A DNA stretch of 64,000 nt from the NCBI RefSeq assembly GCF_011947265.1, contig NZ_JAATHD010000001.1, forward strand, positions 62,001 through 126,000, in the 5' to 3' direction. The translations under genes were made by a program, and so were the position numbers. Source of the DNA: Paenibacillus sp. HB172176 (GTDB taxonomy: Bacteria > Bacillota > Bacilli > Paenibacillales > Paenibacillaceae). The notes beneath the pieces are model-generated. The model did no database searches. It was not told the origin of the DNA and was given only the letters and a program-made list of their open reading frames with translations. Positions 35,592 through 44,564 of this stretch are shown in pieces. The stretch's first letter is position 1, and each line of letters begins with the position of its first letter.

Positions 35592-37568
35592 ATGAACTCG
35601 CGGATACAGGAGCTTGAGCAATATATATGTACTTTATATGACACAAGAGATCAACTGAAGAGGCATATCTTCAACCGGGCGGATCAGGCGTTCGCCAAAG
35701 GAGATCATGAACGTGATCTCGTGACGAATCTCGATCAGCTTAAAGCGCGCCAGGCCGAGATGAAGCGGGCTTTCCTTACGTCCATTGGCGGGCTGCCGCT
35801 ATCCGATACGCCGTTGCATGCAAGGAAAACGGGGGGATCCAAGAGACCCGGATACAGTGTGGAGAATATCATCTTCGAATCCAGACCCGGTCATTATGTA
35901 ACATCCAATTTGTATTTGCCGGAAGGGCGCGATGAACAGTGCGCAGCTGTGCTGTTTGTCTGTGGTCATGAATATGAGGGTAAGTCCAGCCTCTATTATG
36001 AACAAGTTTGTCTAAAGCTTGTCCAGTCCGGTCTGATTGTGATGGCAATCGATCCGATTGGGCAGGGCGAGCGTCTTGGCTTTCACGAGTCGGCCGCTAT
36101 TGCCAATGCTTCTAATGCTACTGAGGTCATCTGGGGAACGCGGGAGCATCAGTTCATCGGCGCACAGTGTTATGCGCTTGGCGATAGCGTGGCGCGCTAC
36201 TTCATTCACGATGCGATGCGGGCCATCGATTACTTGTGCGAACGAGAGGAGGTGGACCCGAATCGCATTGGCATAACGGGCAATTCCGGTGGCGGCACGC
36301 AAACTGCGATGATGATGGTGTGTGACGAGCGAATTGCGGCGGCTGCGCCGGCAACCTTCATTATGAATCGCCAGCAATACATGCACGCAGGCGGTGTTCA
36401 GGATGCCGAGCAGGTATGGCCGGGATTAACGGCAGCGGGCTTCGACCATGAGGATCTGCTGCTGTTATTCGCGCCCAAGCCGTTGCTGGTGCTTTCTGTC
36501 CAATATGATTTCTTCCCCATCGAGGCGACAAGACGTACCTTGGAGCGCACTAGGCGATTCTGGGAGATGCACGGCAAGCAGAAAAATCTGTTGATGGCGG
36601 AGGACAAGTCATTGCACCGCTATACAGATCTGCTCGCGCAAGCCGCCGCTGATTTCTTCCGGGAGTTTCTATTGGGTGAGGCGCCGCTAATCGATCAGGA
36701 GCCGTTGCAGCCGATCCCCGCGGACGAACTGCTATGTACGCCAACGGGACAGGTGTTGCGTGATTTGCCTGATGCCAGAACCATTCGCGATGACAATGCG
36801 AAGCGATGCGGGGAGTTGGAGCGGGCGCGCGATTCGGCGCCAGTGGAGCAGAGGCAGGAGCGAATGGCGGAATGGCTGAGGGCAACCGTGTTCAAGCATC
36901 GTAATCCTTGTGAGCTGAATGCTCGCCGGGTAAATATGGGTCTGGTGGAAGGGCTTCAGGTAGAATATCTTCTATGGTGGTCGCAGTCCGATATGATGAA
37001 TAGCGGTTATCTCATTCGGAGCGCGGATGCTACGGCGGCGGGCATGAAGCAATCGATCATGATCGGAGTGTGGCTCGGAGGAACAACTCGCTTGGCCGAG
37101 CATTGGACCTGGATACGGGAGACATGCCGCGAGGGCCGTTCTGTGCTTGTATTCAACAGCTCAGGCAGCGGGCCGCATGAGCCGTATCCCATCTACAATA
37201 AACCTGTGCACCGCTTCTTTGGCGTCATTCACAAGCTGACAGATGAATTGTTGTGGCTGGGGGACAGTCTGGCAGCCATGCGGACCTATGACATTACTCG
37301 TTGCCTGGACGTTATCTCACAATTAGATGAAGGATATAGCGGGGAAATTGATTTTTATACAGCAGGCAATCAGGGATTGTATGTGCGGCTTGCCGCTGTG
37401 CTGGATCAACGGGTTGGACGTATCGATTCCGAGCAATCTCTGGGCAGTTACTCGCAATGGGCAAGCTCCTCTTCCTATCATGAGGAGGATGTTATGAGTA
37501 TTGTAATGCCGGAATTATTGAAGTATATGGATCCTTCCTGTGAGAAAGGATGGTTTGAAATCGGATGA
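35592..37568 (+). CDS. Large alpha/beta hydrolase, acetylxylan-esterase-like
   Basis: 658 residues. The N-terminal ~380 residues are an alpha/beta hydrolase of the acetylxylan esterase type: oxyanion strand AAVLFVCGHEYEG (~116), nucleophile elbow GITGNSGGGTQ (~228), a likely acid in VQYDFFPIEA (~300), and His in DKSLHRYTDLL (~340). No signal peptide, so it acts in the cytosol on imported material, for example removing acetyl groups or cleaving a sugar ester. The C-terminal ~270 residues are unassigned but contain another hydrolase-like GSGPHEPYP stretch. Its stop overlaps the start of the next gene. Confidence 0.8.
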   Translation: MNSRIQELEQYICTLYDTRDQLKRHIFNRADQAFAKGDHERDLVTNLDQLKARQAEMKRAFLTSIGGLPLSDTPLHARKTGGSKRPGYSVENIIFESRPGHYVTSNLYLPEGRDEQCAAVLFVCGHEYEGKSSLYYEQVCLKLVQSGLIVMAIDPIGQGERLGFHESAAIANASNATEVIWGTREHQFIGAQCYALGDSVARYFIHDAMRAIDYLCEREEVDPNRIGITGNSGGGTQTAMMMVCDERIAAAAPATFIMNRQQYMHAGGVQDAEQVWPGLTAAGFDHEDLLLLFAPKPLLVLSVQYDFFPIEATRRTLERTRRFWEMHGKQKNLLMAEDKSLHRYTDLLAQAAADFFREFLLGEAPLIDQEPLQPIPADELLCTPTGQVLRDLPDARTIRDDNAKRCGELERARDSAPVEQRQERMAEWLRATVFKHRNPCELNARRVNMGLVEGLQVEYLLWWSQSDMMNSGYLIRSADATAAGMKQSIMIGVWLGGTTRLAEHWTWIRETCREGRSVLVFNSSGSGPHEPYPIYNKPVHRFFGVIHKLTDELLWLGDSLAAMRTYDITRCLDVISQLDEGYSGEIDFYTAGNQGLYVRLAAVLDQRVGRIDSEQSLGSYSQWASSSSYHEEDVMSIVMPELLKYMDPSCEKGWFEIG

Positions 37569-38821
37569 AAAAACCATTGACAATCACGTTAATTGGCGCG
37601 GGCTTGCGGGGTGTAAGGTACAGTGAATATACGCTTCAGCGGCCGGAGGAAATGAAGATCGTAGCTGTTGCCGAACCGAATGAGGTGCGGAGGAAACGGT
37701 ATCAGGAGAAATATCATTTGGCGGATGAGCAATGTTTTGCAAGCTGGGATGAGCTGTTTGCGCAGCCGCGTCAATCGGATGCCGTGTTTATTTGCACACG
37801 CGACCGTGACCATTATGATCCGACGATGAAGGCGCTGGGGGCGGGTTATCATGTGTTGCTCGAAAAACCGATGTCGCCGGAGTGGCAGGAATGTGTGGAC
37901 ATGGTGAAGCAAGCCGAGAAGTATAACCGGATGTTAACGATTTGCCATGTGCTGCGGTATTCCCCCTTCTTCCAGGAAATTAAACGCTTGCTGGATGCAG
38001 GCCGAATCGGTCAGTTGATGTCCATTCAGCATAATGAGAACGTAGGTTATTGGCATCAGGCGCATAGTTATGTTCGGGGTTATTTCAACAAAGCGGAATC
38101 ATCGAGCCCGATGATCCTGGCCAAGTCCTGTCATGACCTGGATATTATTTCATGGTTAGCTGGAAGCGAGTGTTTAAGTGTGGCCTCCTATGGTCATCTC
38201 TCTTATTTTCGCCCGGAATTCGCTCCTCCCGGCGCGCCAAAACGTTGTATCGACGGCTGCCCGGTGGAGGATACCTGTGTTTATTATGCGCCGAATACGT
38301 ATTTGATTGAAAATGGCGGTTGGAAGGCTGAGGCAGCAAGCAATGATCCCAGCTATGAAGCGCGTCTGCAGGCGATGAAGGAAGGACCGTTCGGAAGATG
38401 TGTTTATCATTCTGACAATGATGTGGTCGATCATCAGGTTGTCAGCATGGAATATGGTAATGAAGTAACGGCAGTGTTCACCATGAGCGCATTCACAGAG
38501 AAAACGAATCGAACCCTCAAGCTGATGGGAACGGAAGGCGAGATCCGGGCAACGATGGAAACCAATGAAATTGAAATACGCCGATTTGGCAGCGGTACGC
38601 ATGAAACGATCAAACTGACAGATCCGGAAGGGCATATCGGTCACGGCGGCGGGGATAGCAGGCTGGTTTACGATTTTGTGAAGAGCGTACAATCTCCAGG
38701 AGAACACAGCAGCTCGACTTCAGCGAAAGCATCGTTGCAAAGCCATCTAATGGCGTTTGCCTCAGAACGCTCAAGACTGGACAACCGTATGGTCAGGCTG
38801 GAAGAATTTTATTCACATTAA
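37565..38821 (+). CDS. Gfo/Idh/MocA-family oxidoreductase 2
   Basis: 418 residues with Rossmann motif GAGLRG (~11-16) and LLEKPMSPEW (EKP, ~99). A Cys cluster, CIDGCPVEDTCVYYA (~225-240), parallels that of the first oxidoreductase (C-x2-C-x5-C there, C-x3-C-x5-C here), so the two probably share a metal site and a common reaction type. ATG 37565 overlaps the hydrolase stop by 4 bp. As with oxidoreductase 1, the exact sugar is unknown. Confidence 0.88.
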   Translation: MKKPLTITLIGAGLRGVRYSEYTLQRPEEMKIVAVAEPNEVRRKRYQEKYHLADEQCFASWDELFAQPRQSDAVFICTRDRDHYDPTMKALGAGYHVLLEKPMSPEWQECVDMVKQAEKYNRMLTICHVLRYSPFFQEIKRLLDAGRIGQLMSIQHNENVGYWHQAHSYVRGYFNKAESSSPMILAKSCHDLDIISWLAGSECLSVASYGHLSYFRPEFAPPGAPKRCIDGCPVEDTCVYYAPNTYLIENGGWKAEAASNDPSYEARLQAMKEGPFGRCVYHSDNDVVDHQVVSMEYGNEVTAVFTMSAFTEKTNRTLKLMGTEGEIRATMETNEIEIRRFGSGTHETIKLTDPEGHIGHGGGDSRLVYDFVKSVQSPGEHSSSTSAKASLQSHLMAFASERSRLDNRMVRLEEFYSH

Positions 38822-38879
38822 ACTTTATTCTCATTAAACTTTCGTCATAGCGGATTACAACAAGGAGGAATTACGTAAT

Positions 38880-39617
38880 ATGCAAATTCATATTTTGGAA
38901 ACAGCTGATTTGATAGGGCTGGAGGCGGCGCAGGCTTGTGAACAAATCATTCGGGATACGATCGCAGATAAAGGGTCCGCAAGAATTGTGCTGTCCACAG
39001 GCGCTTCACAGTTTGAGTTTCTCCAGCACTTTATTACCATGAATATTGAATGGGACAAAGTGGAAATGTTCCATTTGGATGAATATATCGGTTTGCCCGA
39101 AGCCCACCCCGCCAGCTTTCGCAAATATTTGAAGGAACGATTCCTGCAGCATGTGAATGTTCGACAAGCCTATCTTGTGGATGGAGAAGGAGATCCGAAC
39201 GAAGTATTGAAGCAGCTTAATGAGGAAATCTCGAAGGCTCCCGTTGATTTGGCTCTGATTGGTATTGGAGAGAACACCCATATTGCCTTTAATGATCCTC
39301 CGGCTGATTTTGACGAGGAGCAGCCTTACAAAATTGCCAATCTGAGCGATACTTGCAAGGCGCAACAGGTTGGTGAAGGCTGGTTTTCCAGCAATGACGA
39401 TGTTCCGAAACAGGCGATTACGATGACGGTCAGACAGATTCTTAAAAGTCGTCATATTGTCTCCGTTGTCCCTAATCAAACAAAAGCGAATGCCATTGGG
39501 AATACGATTAAACGAGAAGTGGATAATCATTATCCCGCTACCATATTAAAGACTCACGCAAACTGGAAGCTGTTCCTGGATAAAAAATCGTCTTCGCAAT
39601 TTTATGTGTGGAGTTAA
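38880..39617 (+). CDS. NagB-like sugar-phosphate isomerase/deaminase, altered motif
   Basis: 245 residues of the glucosamine-6-phosphate deaminase/6-phosphogluconolactonase superfamily. LSTGASQFEFLQHF binds the phosphate; HLDEYIGL (~66) keeps the catalytic Asp. The signature GIGENTHIAFNDP (128-140) differs from NagB's GNDGHIAFNEP: the NagB Asp141 position is Asn132 and the Glu148 position is Asp139, while His134 is kept. The reaction may thus differ from classical deamination. Last gene of the operon, ~58 bp after oxidoreductase 2; terminators follow. Confidence 0.85.
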   Translation: MQIHILETADLIGLEAAQACEQIIRDTIADKGSARIVLSTGASQFEFLQHFITMNIEWDKVEMFHLDEYIGLPEAHPASFRKYLKERFLQHVNVRQAYLVDGEGDPNEVLKQLNEEISKAPVDLALIGIGENTHIAFNDPPADFDEEQPYKIANLSDTCKAQQVGEGWFSSNDDVPKQAITMTVRQILKSRHIVSVVPNQTKANAIGNTIKREVDNHYPATILKTHANWKLFLDKKSSSQFYVWS

Positions 39618-39628
39618 TTGTTTCGGAG

Positions 39629-39674
39629 AATTCTAAGCTCTGATAAGCTGCAAAACTTATAAATTCTTAGAATT
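39629..39674 (+). terminator. Imperfect inverted repeat after the NagB-like gene
   Basis: AATTCTAAG (39629-39637) and CTTAGAATT (39666-39674) form a 9-bp AT-rich stem with a long loop. Weak as a terminator. Confidence 0.4.
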
Positions 39675-39687
39675 TGAAATAAGATGG

Positions 39688-39711
39688 GGAGCCTCGTTGG
39701 AGGCTCCTTAT
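39688..39711. terminator. Terminator between convergent operons
   Basis: GGAGCCTC (39688-39695) pairs with GAGGCTCC (39700-39707), with a GTTG loop and TTATT behind. It can serve both the LacI-controlled operon and the convergent transporter operon. Confidence 0.8.
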
Positions 39712-39715
39712 TCCC

Positions 39716-40603
39716 TTACTCCTTCACAGCCCCCAGCATAATGCCGGACACGAAGTATTTCTGCAGGAACGGATATACGATTAACATGGGCACCATGGCG
39801 ATGAACACCTTGGCGGCATTGAGCGTTCGATTGGACAGCTCCGACAGCTTCTTGTATTGCTCCGGAGTCAGGTTGGTGCCGACAGGGATGTTCACGACGA
39901 GCTGCTGAATATAGGTCTGGAGCGGATAGTGGTCGGAGGTGTTCATCAGCACCAGCCCGTTGAAGAACTCGTTCCAGTGATACACGCTCAGGAACAGCGC
40001 CACCGCGGCAAGCACGGGGAAGGAACACGGGATATACACACGGAACAGGATGGACCATGGGCCGGCGCCGTCGACGACGGCCGCTTCGTTCAGCTCCTTC
40101 GGCAGATTGCGGAAGAAGTTCATGATGAGGATGACGTCGAATACGGGCACGCCTCCGCCCAGCACCAGCGCCCAGATTGAATCAATTAAGTGATAGTTTT
40201 GAATCGTAAGATACCACGGAATCAACCCCCCGTTGAACAGCATGCAGAACACCAGAATCCACATGAATACATTGCGCGCTTTGAAATCTCGCTTAGGTCT
40301 TGCCAGCGGGTAAGCCATTAGCACGGTCATCAGCAAGGCAAATCCCGTGCCGAGCACGGTGCGCTGGATGGAGATCCAGAACGCGTTGAAGAACAGGCTG
40401 TCGCTGATGATTTCCTTGTACGGCGTCAAGGAGAAGCCGATGGGGTAGATCGTCACCAAGCCCGCATTGGCGGCGGATTTCTCGGATATCGATACACAGA
40501 AGGTGTACCAAAGCGGATAGATGCAGCTAACAAGCAGAAGGCCGAGAATGATAATATTGGTAATTTCAAATGTCCGCGAGCCTAATGTTGTGTTTCTGAC
40601 CAC
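39716..40603 (-). CDS. ABC oligosaccharide importer permease (LplC/YtcP-like)
   Basis: 295 residues with six hydrophobic segments. The EAA loop is NEAAVVDGAGPWSILFRVYIP (~187, first Glu counted). The start is GTG 40603 with AAGGAGG. Third gene of the minus-strand set: binding protein (43320), permease (41509), permease. The gap to the preceding permease is only 15 bp. The usual partner ATPase is MsmX-like and absent here. Confidence 0.92.
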   Translation of the reverse strand: MVRNTTLGSRTFEITNIIILGLLLVSCIYPLWYTFCVSISEKSAANAGLVTIYPIGFSLTPYKEIISDSLFFNAFWISIQRTVLGTGFALLMTVLMAYPLARPKRDFKARNVFMWILVFCMLFNGGLIPWYLTIQNYHLIDSIWALVLGGGVPVFDVILIMNFFRNLPKELNEAAVVDGAGPWSILFRVYIPCSFPVLAAVALFLSVYHWNEFFNGLVLMNTSDHYPLQTYIQQLVVNIPVGTNLTPEQYKKLSELSNRTLNAAKVFIAMVPMLIVYPFLQKYFVSGIMLGAVKE

Positions 40604-40618
40604 AGCGGCGACCTCCTT

Positions 40619-41509
40619 TTAGAATACGGTGTAATCGGCATAGCGGTAAGCCAGACGGTAGGATATGAATATCAGGACAAAGCTGATGACGGACTTGAAT
40701 AAGCCGGCCGCCGTCGCGAGCGAGAATTGCAGATTCTGCAGGCCAAGACGGTACACCCATGTGTCCAAAATATCTCCGGTCGAATACACAAGCGGATTGT
40801 ACAGGTTATACACTTGATCGAATCCGGCGTTCAACACGCTGCCGAGGCTCAAGACGCCGAGCAGAACTACGGTGGTCGACAGCGCGGGCAAAGTGACATG
40901 CCGGATCATCTGCCAGCGATTGGCTCCGTCAATGGCGGCCGCCTCGTACAGATTGAGATTAATGCCGGCTAAAGCCGCGAGATAAATAATTGCGTTAAAG
41001 CCGAACTCCTTCCATACATCCGTGCCGATAATGAGCTGTCGGAAGATTCCCGCATCCGCCATAAAGAGCTTCGGATCGAAGCCGAACATGCCAAGAACCG
41101 TATTCACGACGCCATAATAGCCGAAGATTCCGATAACGATTGTCGACATGATGACCCAAGACAGGAAATGCGGCAGATAAACGACGGTTTGTACCAGCTT
41201 CTTGTAGCGCAAGCTGCGAAGCTCGTTCAGCAGAATGGCGAAGATGAGCGGAATAAGCAGGTTGAGCACGATTTTGCCTATCGCGATGATGAAGGTGTTC
41301 GCAATGACCGTCTTGCTGTCGTTGAGCTGAAACATATACTTGAAGTTTTCGAGCCCGACCCACTCGGACTTGAACAATCCGGCTCCCGGATTGTAGTTCT
41401 GAAACGCCATGATAATGCCTGCCATAGGCACGATGCTGAACATGACAAGCCAGACCATGCCGGGCAGCAGCATGAGATAGTAGTGCTTCTGATGGCCCAG
41501 TTTTCGCAT
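40619..41509 (-). CDS. ABC oligosaccharide importer permease (LplB-like)
   Basis: 296 residues with six hydrophobic segments. The EAA loop is YEAAAIDGANRWQMIRHVTLP (~183; Glu-Ala-Ala-Ala). The start is ATG 41509 with GGAGG 9 nt upstream. It partners the next permease and the binding lipoprotein at 41602. Systems of this type in Paenibacillus are controlled by the YesM/YesN pair just upstream on the same strand. Confidence 0.92.
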   Translation of the reverse strand: MRKLGHQKHYYLMLLPGMVWLVMFSIVPMAGIIMAFQNYNPGAGLFKSEWVGLENFKYMFQLNDSKTVIANTFIIAIGKIVLNLLIPLIFAILLNELRSLRYKKLVQTVVYLPHFLSWVIMSTIVIGIFGYYGVVNTVLGMFGFDPKLFMADAGIFRQLIIGTDVWKEFGFNAIIYLAALAGINLNLYEAAAIDGANRWQMIRHVTLPALSTTVVLLGVLSLGSVLNAGFDQVYNLYNPLVYSTGDILDTWVYRLGLQNLQFSLATAAGLFKSVISFVLIFISYRLAYRYADYTVF

Positions 41510-41601
41510 GATGGTAAGCCTCCGTTCCCTAATCGGATAGCTCGAGGCGGGCTGGACGCTTCATTCCTGCGATTGCCCGCCCGCCGCAAGCTTCTGCGCG
41601 G

Positions 41602-43320
41602 CTAATTCTTCAAGAGCTCGGCGACCTCGGCCGTAATCTCGTCTCCTCCTTGAGACTTCCAATCCTTCACGAATTTATCGAAGGAGTCGATGGAGGCTTG
41701 GCCCAGGATGATCTTCATCACGGTCTCATCCTCCATCTTCTTCAGGTTGGCCCACTTCGTTTCCATCGTCGGGGTCTGGTTATAGGTGACGCTGAACACC
41801 TTCTTGTCGATCGGAACCGTCGTGAACGGGCGATCGCCGATCATGATGGAGTAGAGGCGCTGGAAGTCGCCGAAGTTCTCCGTGCTGAAGTTGCCGACAT
41901 TCAAATCATCATACGGAGGCTGGATGACGTTTTTGACCTTCTTCGCATCCGCATACATCAGCTTATACAAGCTATTGGGCTTGTTGTAATCCTCCGGATT
42001 CGTCTCGCCCTTCAGCACTTTCAGAAGCTCCCCGTATTCATATTCGGTTTCATTGGCAGCAGCCATAACATTGCGAAGCGGGTACCAGCCAATGGCAACC
42101 GACAAATCAAAGGTTGCTTCGTCGCGAACAAGGGCGTTATTCATGATCATGATGGCTTTCACGACATCCGGCTTGGCGTTTTTGCTAATAATCGTGTAGG
42201 TGCTGCCCGTCGTCTTCATATGCACGTTCCACTTGTTGTCGTCGGAATAGACCGGATACGCCTGCCAGTTGGCAGTGGGATCATTCTTGAAGGAGTCCCC
42301 GTTGCCATAGCCGCCGTTCCACCATGGACCGAAGAAAATCCCCGTCTGATTGGCATTGATCGGATCCCCAACGTTGTCGCGAGTACCCACCTCGGGATCG
42401 ATAAGTCCTTTCTTGTACCAGTCGGCAAGCAGGGCCAACGTTTCTTTTGTCTTCTCCGTCGTCGTGCCATAGGTGACCGATCCGTCTCCGTTGTCCAGCC
42501 AGTAGCCCGGATAGGCGTCCATAGCGCCGAAGATCGGGTCAAAGCCTCCCATATTATTGGAGGAGAGAAGGAAGGTGGAGTAAGGATACGTATTCTTGGA
42601 GGGACCGGCAATGCCAATAGTCTTGTCCCCGCCAAGCTTGTTGTCAATGAACGCCTTCGCCGTCTTCTCGATATCCGATAGCGTCTTCGGCACGGGCAGA
42701 TTCAGCTTGTCGAGCCAATCCTTGCGGATCCACAAGACGTGAACGCCGTCGGTATCCACCGTAATGTTGGGAAGCGCGACCATCTTGCCCTTGTAGCTGG
42801 CGTTCTCCATGGCGCGGCCATCGGTGCTGGCCATAATGTCCTTCACTTGCGAGGACTGATACTGCTGGAAGATATCGGTGATGTCATACAGCAGTCCCGA
42901 GCTGGCTGCTTTGGTCATGAAGGAGCGGTCGTCGACAACCATGCCGTCGGGCAGCTTGCCCGATGCGATTGTCAAGCTCACCTTCTGCTTGAAGTCGTTG
43001 CCGGTGGCGGCGGTCCAATCCACAATGACGTTGATATTGTACTTTTCCTTGAGGTAGCGCGTGTATTGGTTGTTGCTTACGCTGTCGCCTTCCGGCAGCG
43101 TCTTGTCTGTCGGATCGACCACCATGCCGATGTGCACGTCAACGGGATTCGGAAACTTGGAGAAGGCGAGGTCGTCTCCCGACAGCCCCGGGGTTGCAGA
43201 GCTTGAATTTGGAGTTGAAGACGCTTTCACATTATTCGATGAATCATTGGAAGAACTACATGCTGTCAAGGTAAGACCAAGTAATACGACAGAAAGCAGC
43301 ATTGCGATATTCCGTTTCAT
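41602..43320 (-). CDS. ABC oligosaccharide-binding lipoprotein (LplA-like)
   Basis: 572 residues, large as is usual for LplA/YtcQ-type binding proteins. The signal ends in LTLTACSSS (lipobox), followed by a Ser/Asn-rich linker. KLPDGMVVDDRSFM and VLWIRKDWLDKLNLPVP are family-typical. GGAGGGG precedes ATG 43320. A cre-like site and a possible promoter lie at 43364-43405, so expression is probably carbon-catabolite controlled and induced by the two-component pair upstream. Confidence 0.92.
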   Translation of the reverse strand: MKRNIAMLLSVVLLGLTLTACSSSNDSSNNVKASSTPNSSSATPGLSGDDLAFSKFPNPVDVHIGMVVDPTDKTLPEGDSVSNNQYTRYLKEKYNINVIVDWTAATGNDFKQKVSLTIASGKLPDGMVVDDRSFMTKAASSGLLYDITDIFQQYQSSQVKDIMASTDGRAMENASYKGKMVALPNITVDTDGVHVLWIRKDWLDKLNLPVPKTLSDIEKTAKAFIDNKLGGDKTIGIAGPSKNTYPYSTFLLSSNNMGGFDPIFGAMDAYPGYWLDNGDGSVTYGTTTEKTKETLALLADWYKKGLIDPEVGTRDNVGDPINANQTGIFFGPWWNGGYGNGDSFKNDPTANWQAYPVYSDDNKWNVHMKTTGSTYTIISKNAKPDVVKAIMIMNNALVRDEATFDLSVAIGWYPLRNVMAAANETEYEYGELLKVLKGETNPEDYNKPNSLYKLMYADAKKVKNVIQPPYDDLNVGNFSTENFGDFQRLYSIMIGDRPFTTVPIDKKVFSVTYNQTPTMETKWANLKKMEDETVMKIILGQASIDSFDKFVKDWKSQGGDEITAEVAELLKN

Positions 43321-43363
43321 CCAATCCCCTCCTGGTAAGAAATATTCGAAGCAGCTCTTGATT

Positions 43364-43377
43364 TGTAAGCGCTTGCT
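43364..43377. promoter_or_regulatory. cre site (CcpA) upstream of the binding-protein gene
   Basis: TGTAAGCGCTTGCT matches the Bacillus cre consensus TGWAARCGYTWNCW at every position. It lies ~44 bp before the start codon on the minus strand. Confidence 0.75.
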
Positions 43378-43393
43378 TCGTTTCCTGCCTTCT

Positions 43394-43405
43394 CATTGTA
43401 CAATG
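43394..43405 (-). promoter_or_regulatory. Palindrome with possible -10 for the importer
   Basis: CATTGTACAATG is a perfect 12-bp palindrome and contains TACAAT, a possible -10 on the minus strand. The cre site would then lie about 20 bp downstream, a roadblock position. The -35 is weak. Confidence 0.4.
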
Positions 43406-43490
43406 GAAGCGGAGAAAAAGAGGCGGAGAGATGTGCCGCGTTTTGCATCGGATATTGGCTAACAGGGGGGATATGTTCGATAAGCTGCAA

Positions 43491-44564
43491 TCATTCATCC
43501 CCCTTGTGGAATTGAGCCCGAAATTCGGACGGCAACAGATGCGTCTGTTCATAGAAGAGATGGGAGAAATACTTCGAGTCGTTGTAGCCCACGGCGTTAG
43601 CAACCCAGGAGATCGACTGATTGGTCTCGCAAAGCAGCCGCTCCGCGGCCCGTATGCGCTCTTGCCGCACATATTCGTTGAACGTCGAGCCCGTAAGCTT
43701 CTTGAAGCATTGGCTGAAATAGCTTCGGCTCATGTGCACATGCTCCGCGGCGTTCTCGGCATGCAGCGTATTCGCGGCTTGCTCTCGAATGAATAGGACA
43801 GCCTTCAGGATGGAGGTTGTCGTATTGGAGAAATCGGAGGATGCCGCGACCCTCGCGTATACCTGTTTCTTATAATCGCGCAGCCATGCCACCGCGGACT
43901 CGGCGTCATAGGCGCCGGACAGGAGCTCGCCCTCCCATGCGATAACGCTCTCCATCTGTGACAATACGCGCATGAACAGCCCTTCCAGACGTCGAAAAGA
44001 AACCTTGGCTTCGATCGTTCGTTTGCATAAGCGCTGGAAGACCGACTCATTATAAAGCCAGTAGTTCGAGCGCCACTCCCGTTCAAGCTTGCCCCACGCC
44101 TCCTCTTCCTGTGAGCTGATGCCCGGCTTCGTGGAAGGGGAGGAAGGGGTTAATGCAGGAGAACCCGCTGAAGCATGCGGCTGCCCTCCTGTTATTTGCT
44201 GCTGAATACGTGTCAATATTTGCTCGTCGTCCTCGGATTCGAGCCGTACCTTGGAGATGTAATCCAACACGCCCATGCGGTACGCCGTTTGCACATTCTC
44301 GAACTCCTCGTGAAAGGATAAAATAACGGAATGCAATCCCGGAAATCTTTGCCTTGCGACTTGAAGCAGCTCCATGCCCGACATGACGGGCATGGAGAGA
44401 TCAACGAACATCAGATCAACCTCATGTCTCTCCATGAATTCTAGCGCCTTGGCGCCGTTCGCCGCTTCGCCTACAACAACCATATCGTGATTGGACCAGG
44501 GCATAATCGAGATCAAGCCTTTGCGGGCAAGCTTATCGTCGTCGACAATCAATACGCGTATCAA
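43491..44564 (-). CDS. YesN-like response regulator, AraC output
   Basis: 357 residues. An N-terminal receiver domain has Asp8/Asp9 and phosphoacceptor Asp55 (FVDLSMPVMSG), with the conserved Lys in YISK (~105). A middle region is variable. The C-terminal ~100 residues form an AraC DNA-binding domain (NAAEHVHMSRSYFSQCFKKL; then SISWVANAVGYNDSKYFSHLF). TTG 44564 is the start: AAAGGAG precedes it, and TTGA overlaps the kinase stop. It is paired with the kinase upstream and probably activates the downstream transporter operon. Confidence 0.93.
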   Translation of the reverse strand: MIRVLIVDDDKLARKGLISIMPWSNHDMVVVGEAANGAKALEFMERHEVDLMFVDLSMPVMSGMELLQVARQRFPGLHSVILSFHEEFENVQTAYRMGVLDYISKVRLESEDDEQILTRIQQQITGGQPHASAGSPALTPSSPSTKPGISSQEEEAWGKLEREWRSNYWLYNESVFQRLCKRTIEAKVSFRRLEGLFMRVLSQMESVIAWEGELLSGAYDAESAVAWLRDYKKQVYARVAASSDFSNTTTSILKAVLFIREQAANTLHAENAAEHVHMSRSYFSQCFKKLTGSTFNEYVRQERIRAAERLLCETNQSISWVANAVGYNDSKYFSHLFYEQTHLLPSEFRAQFHKGDE

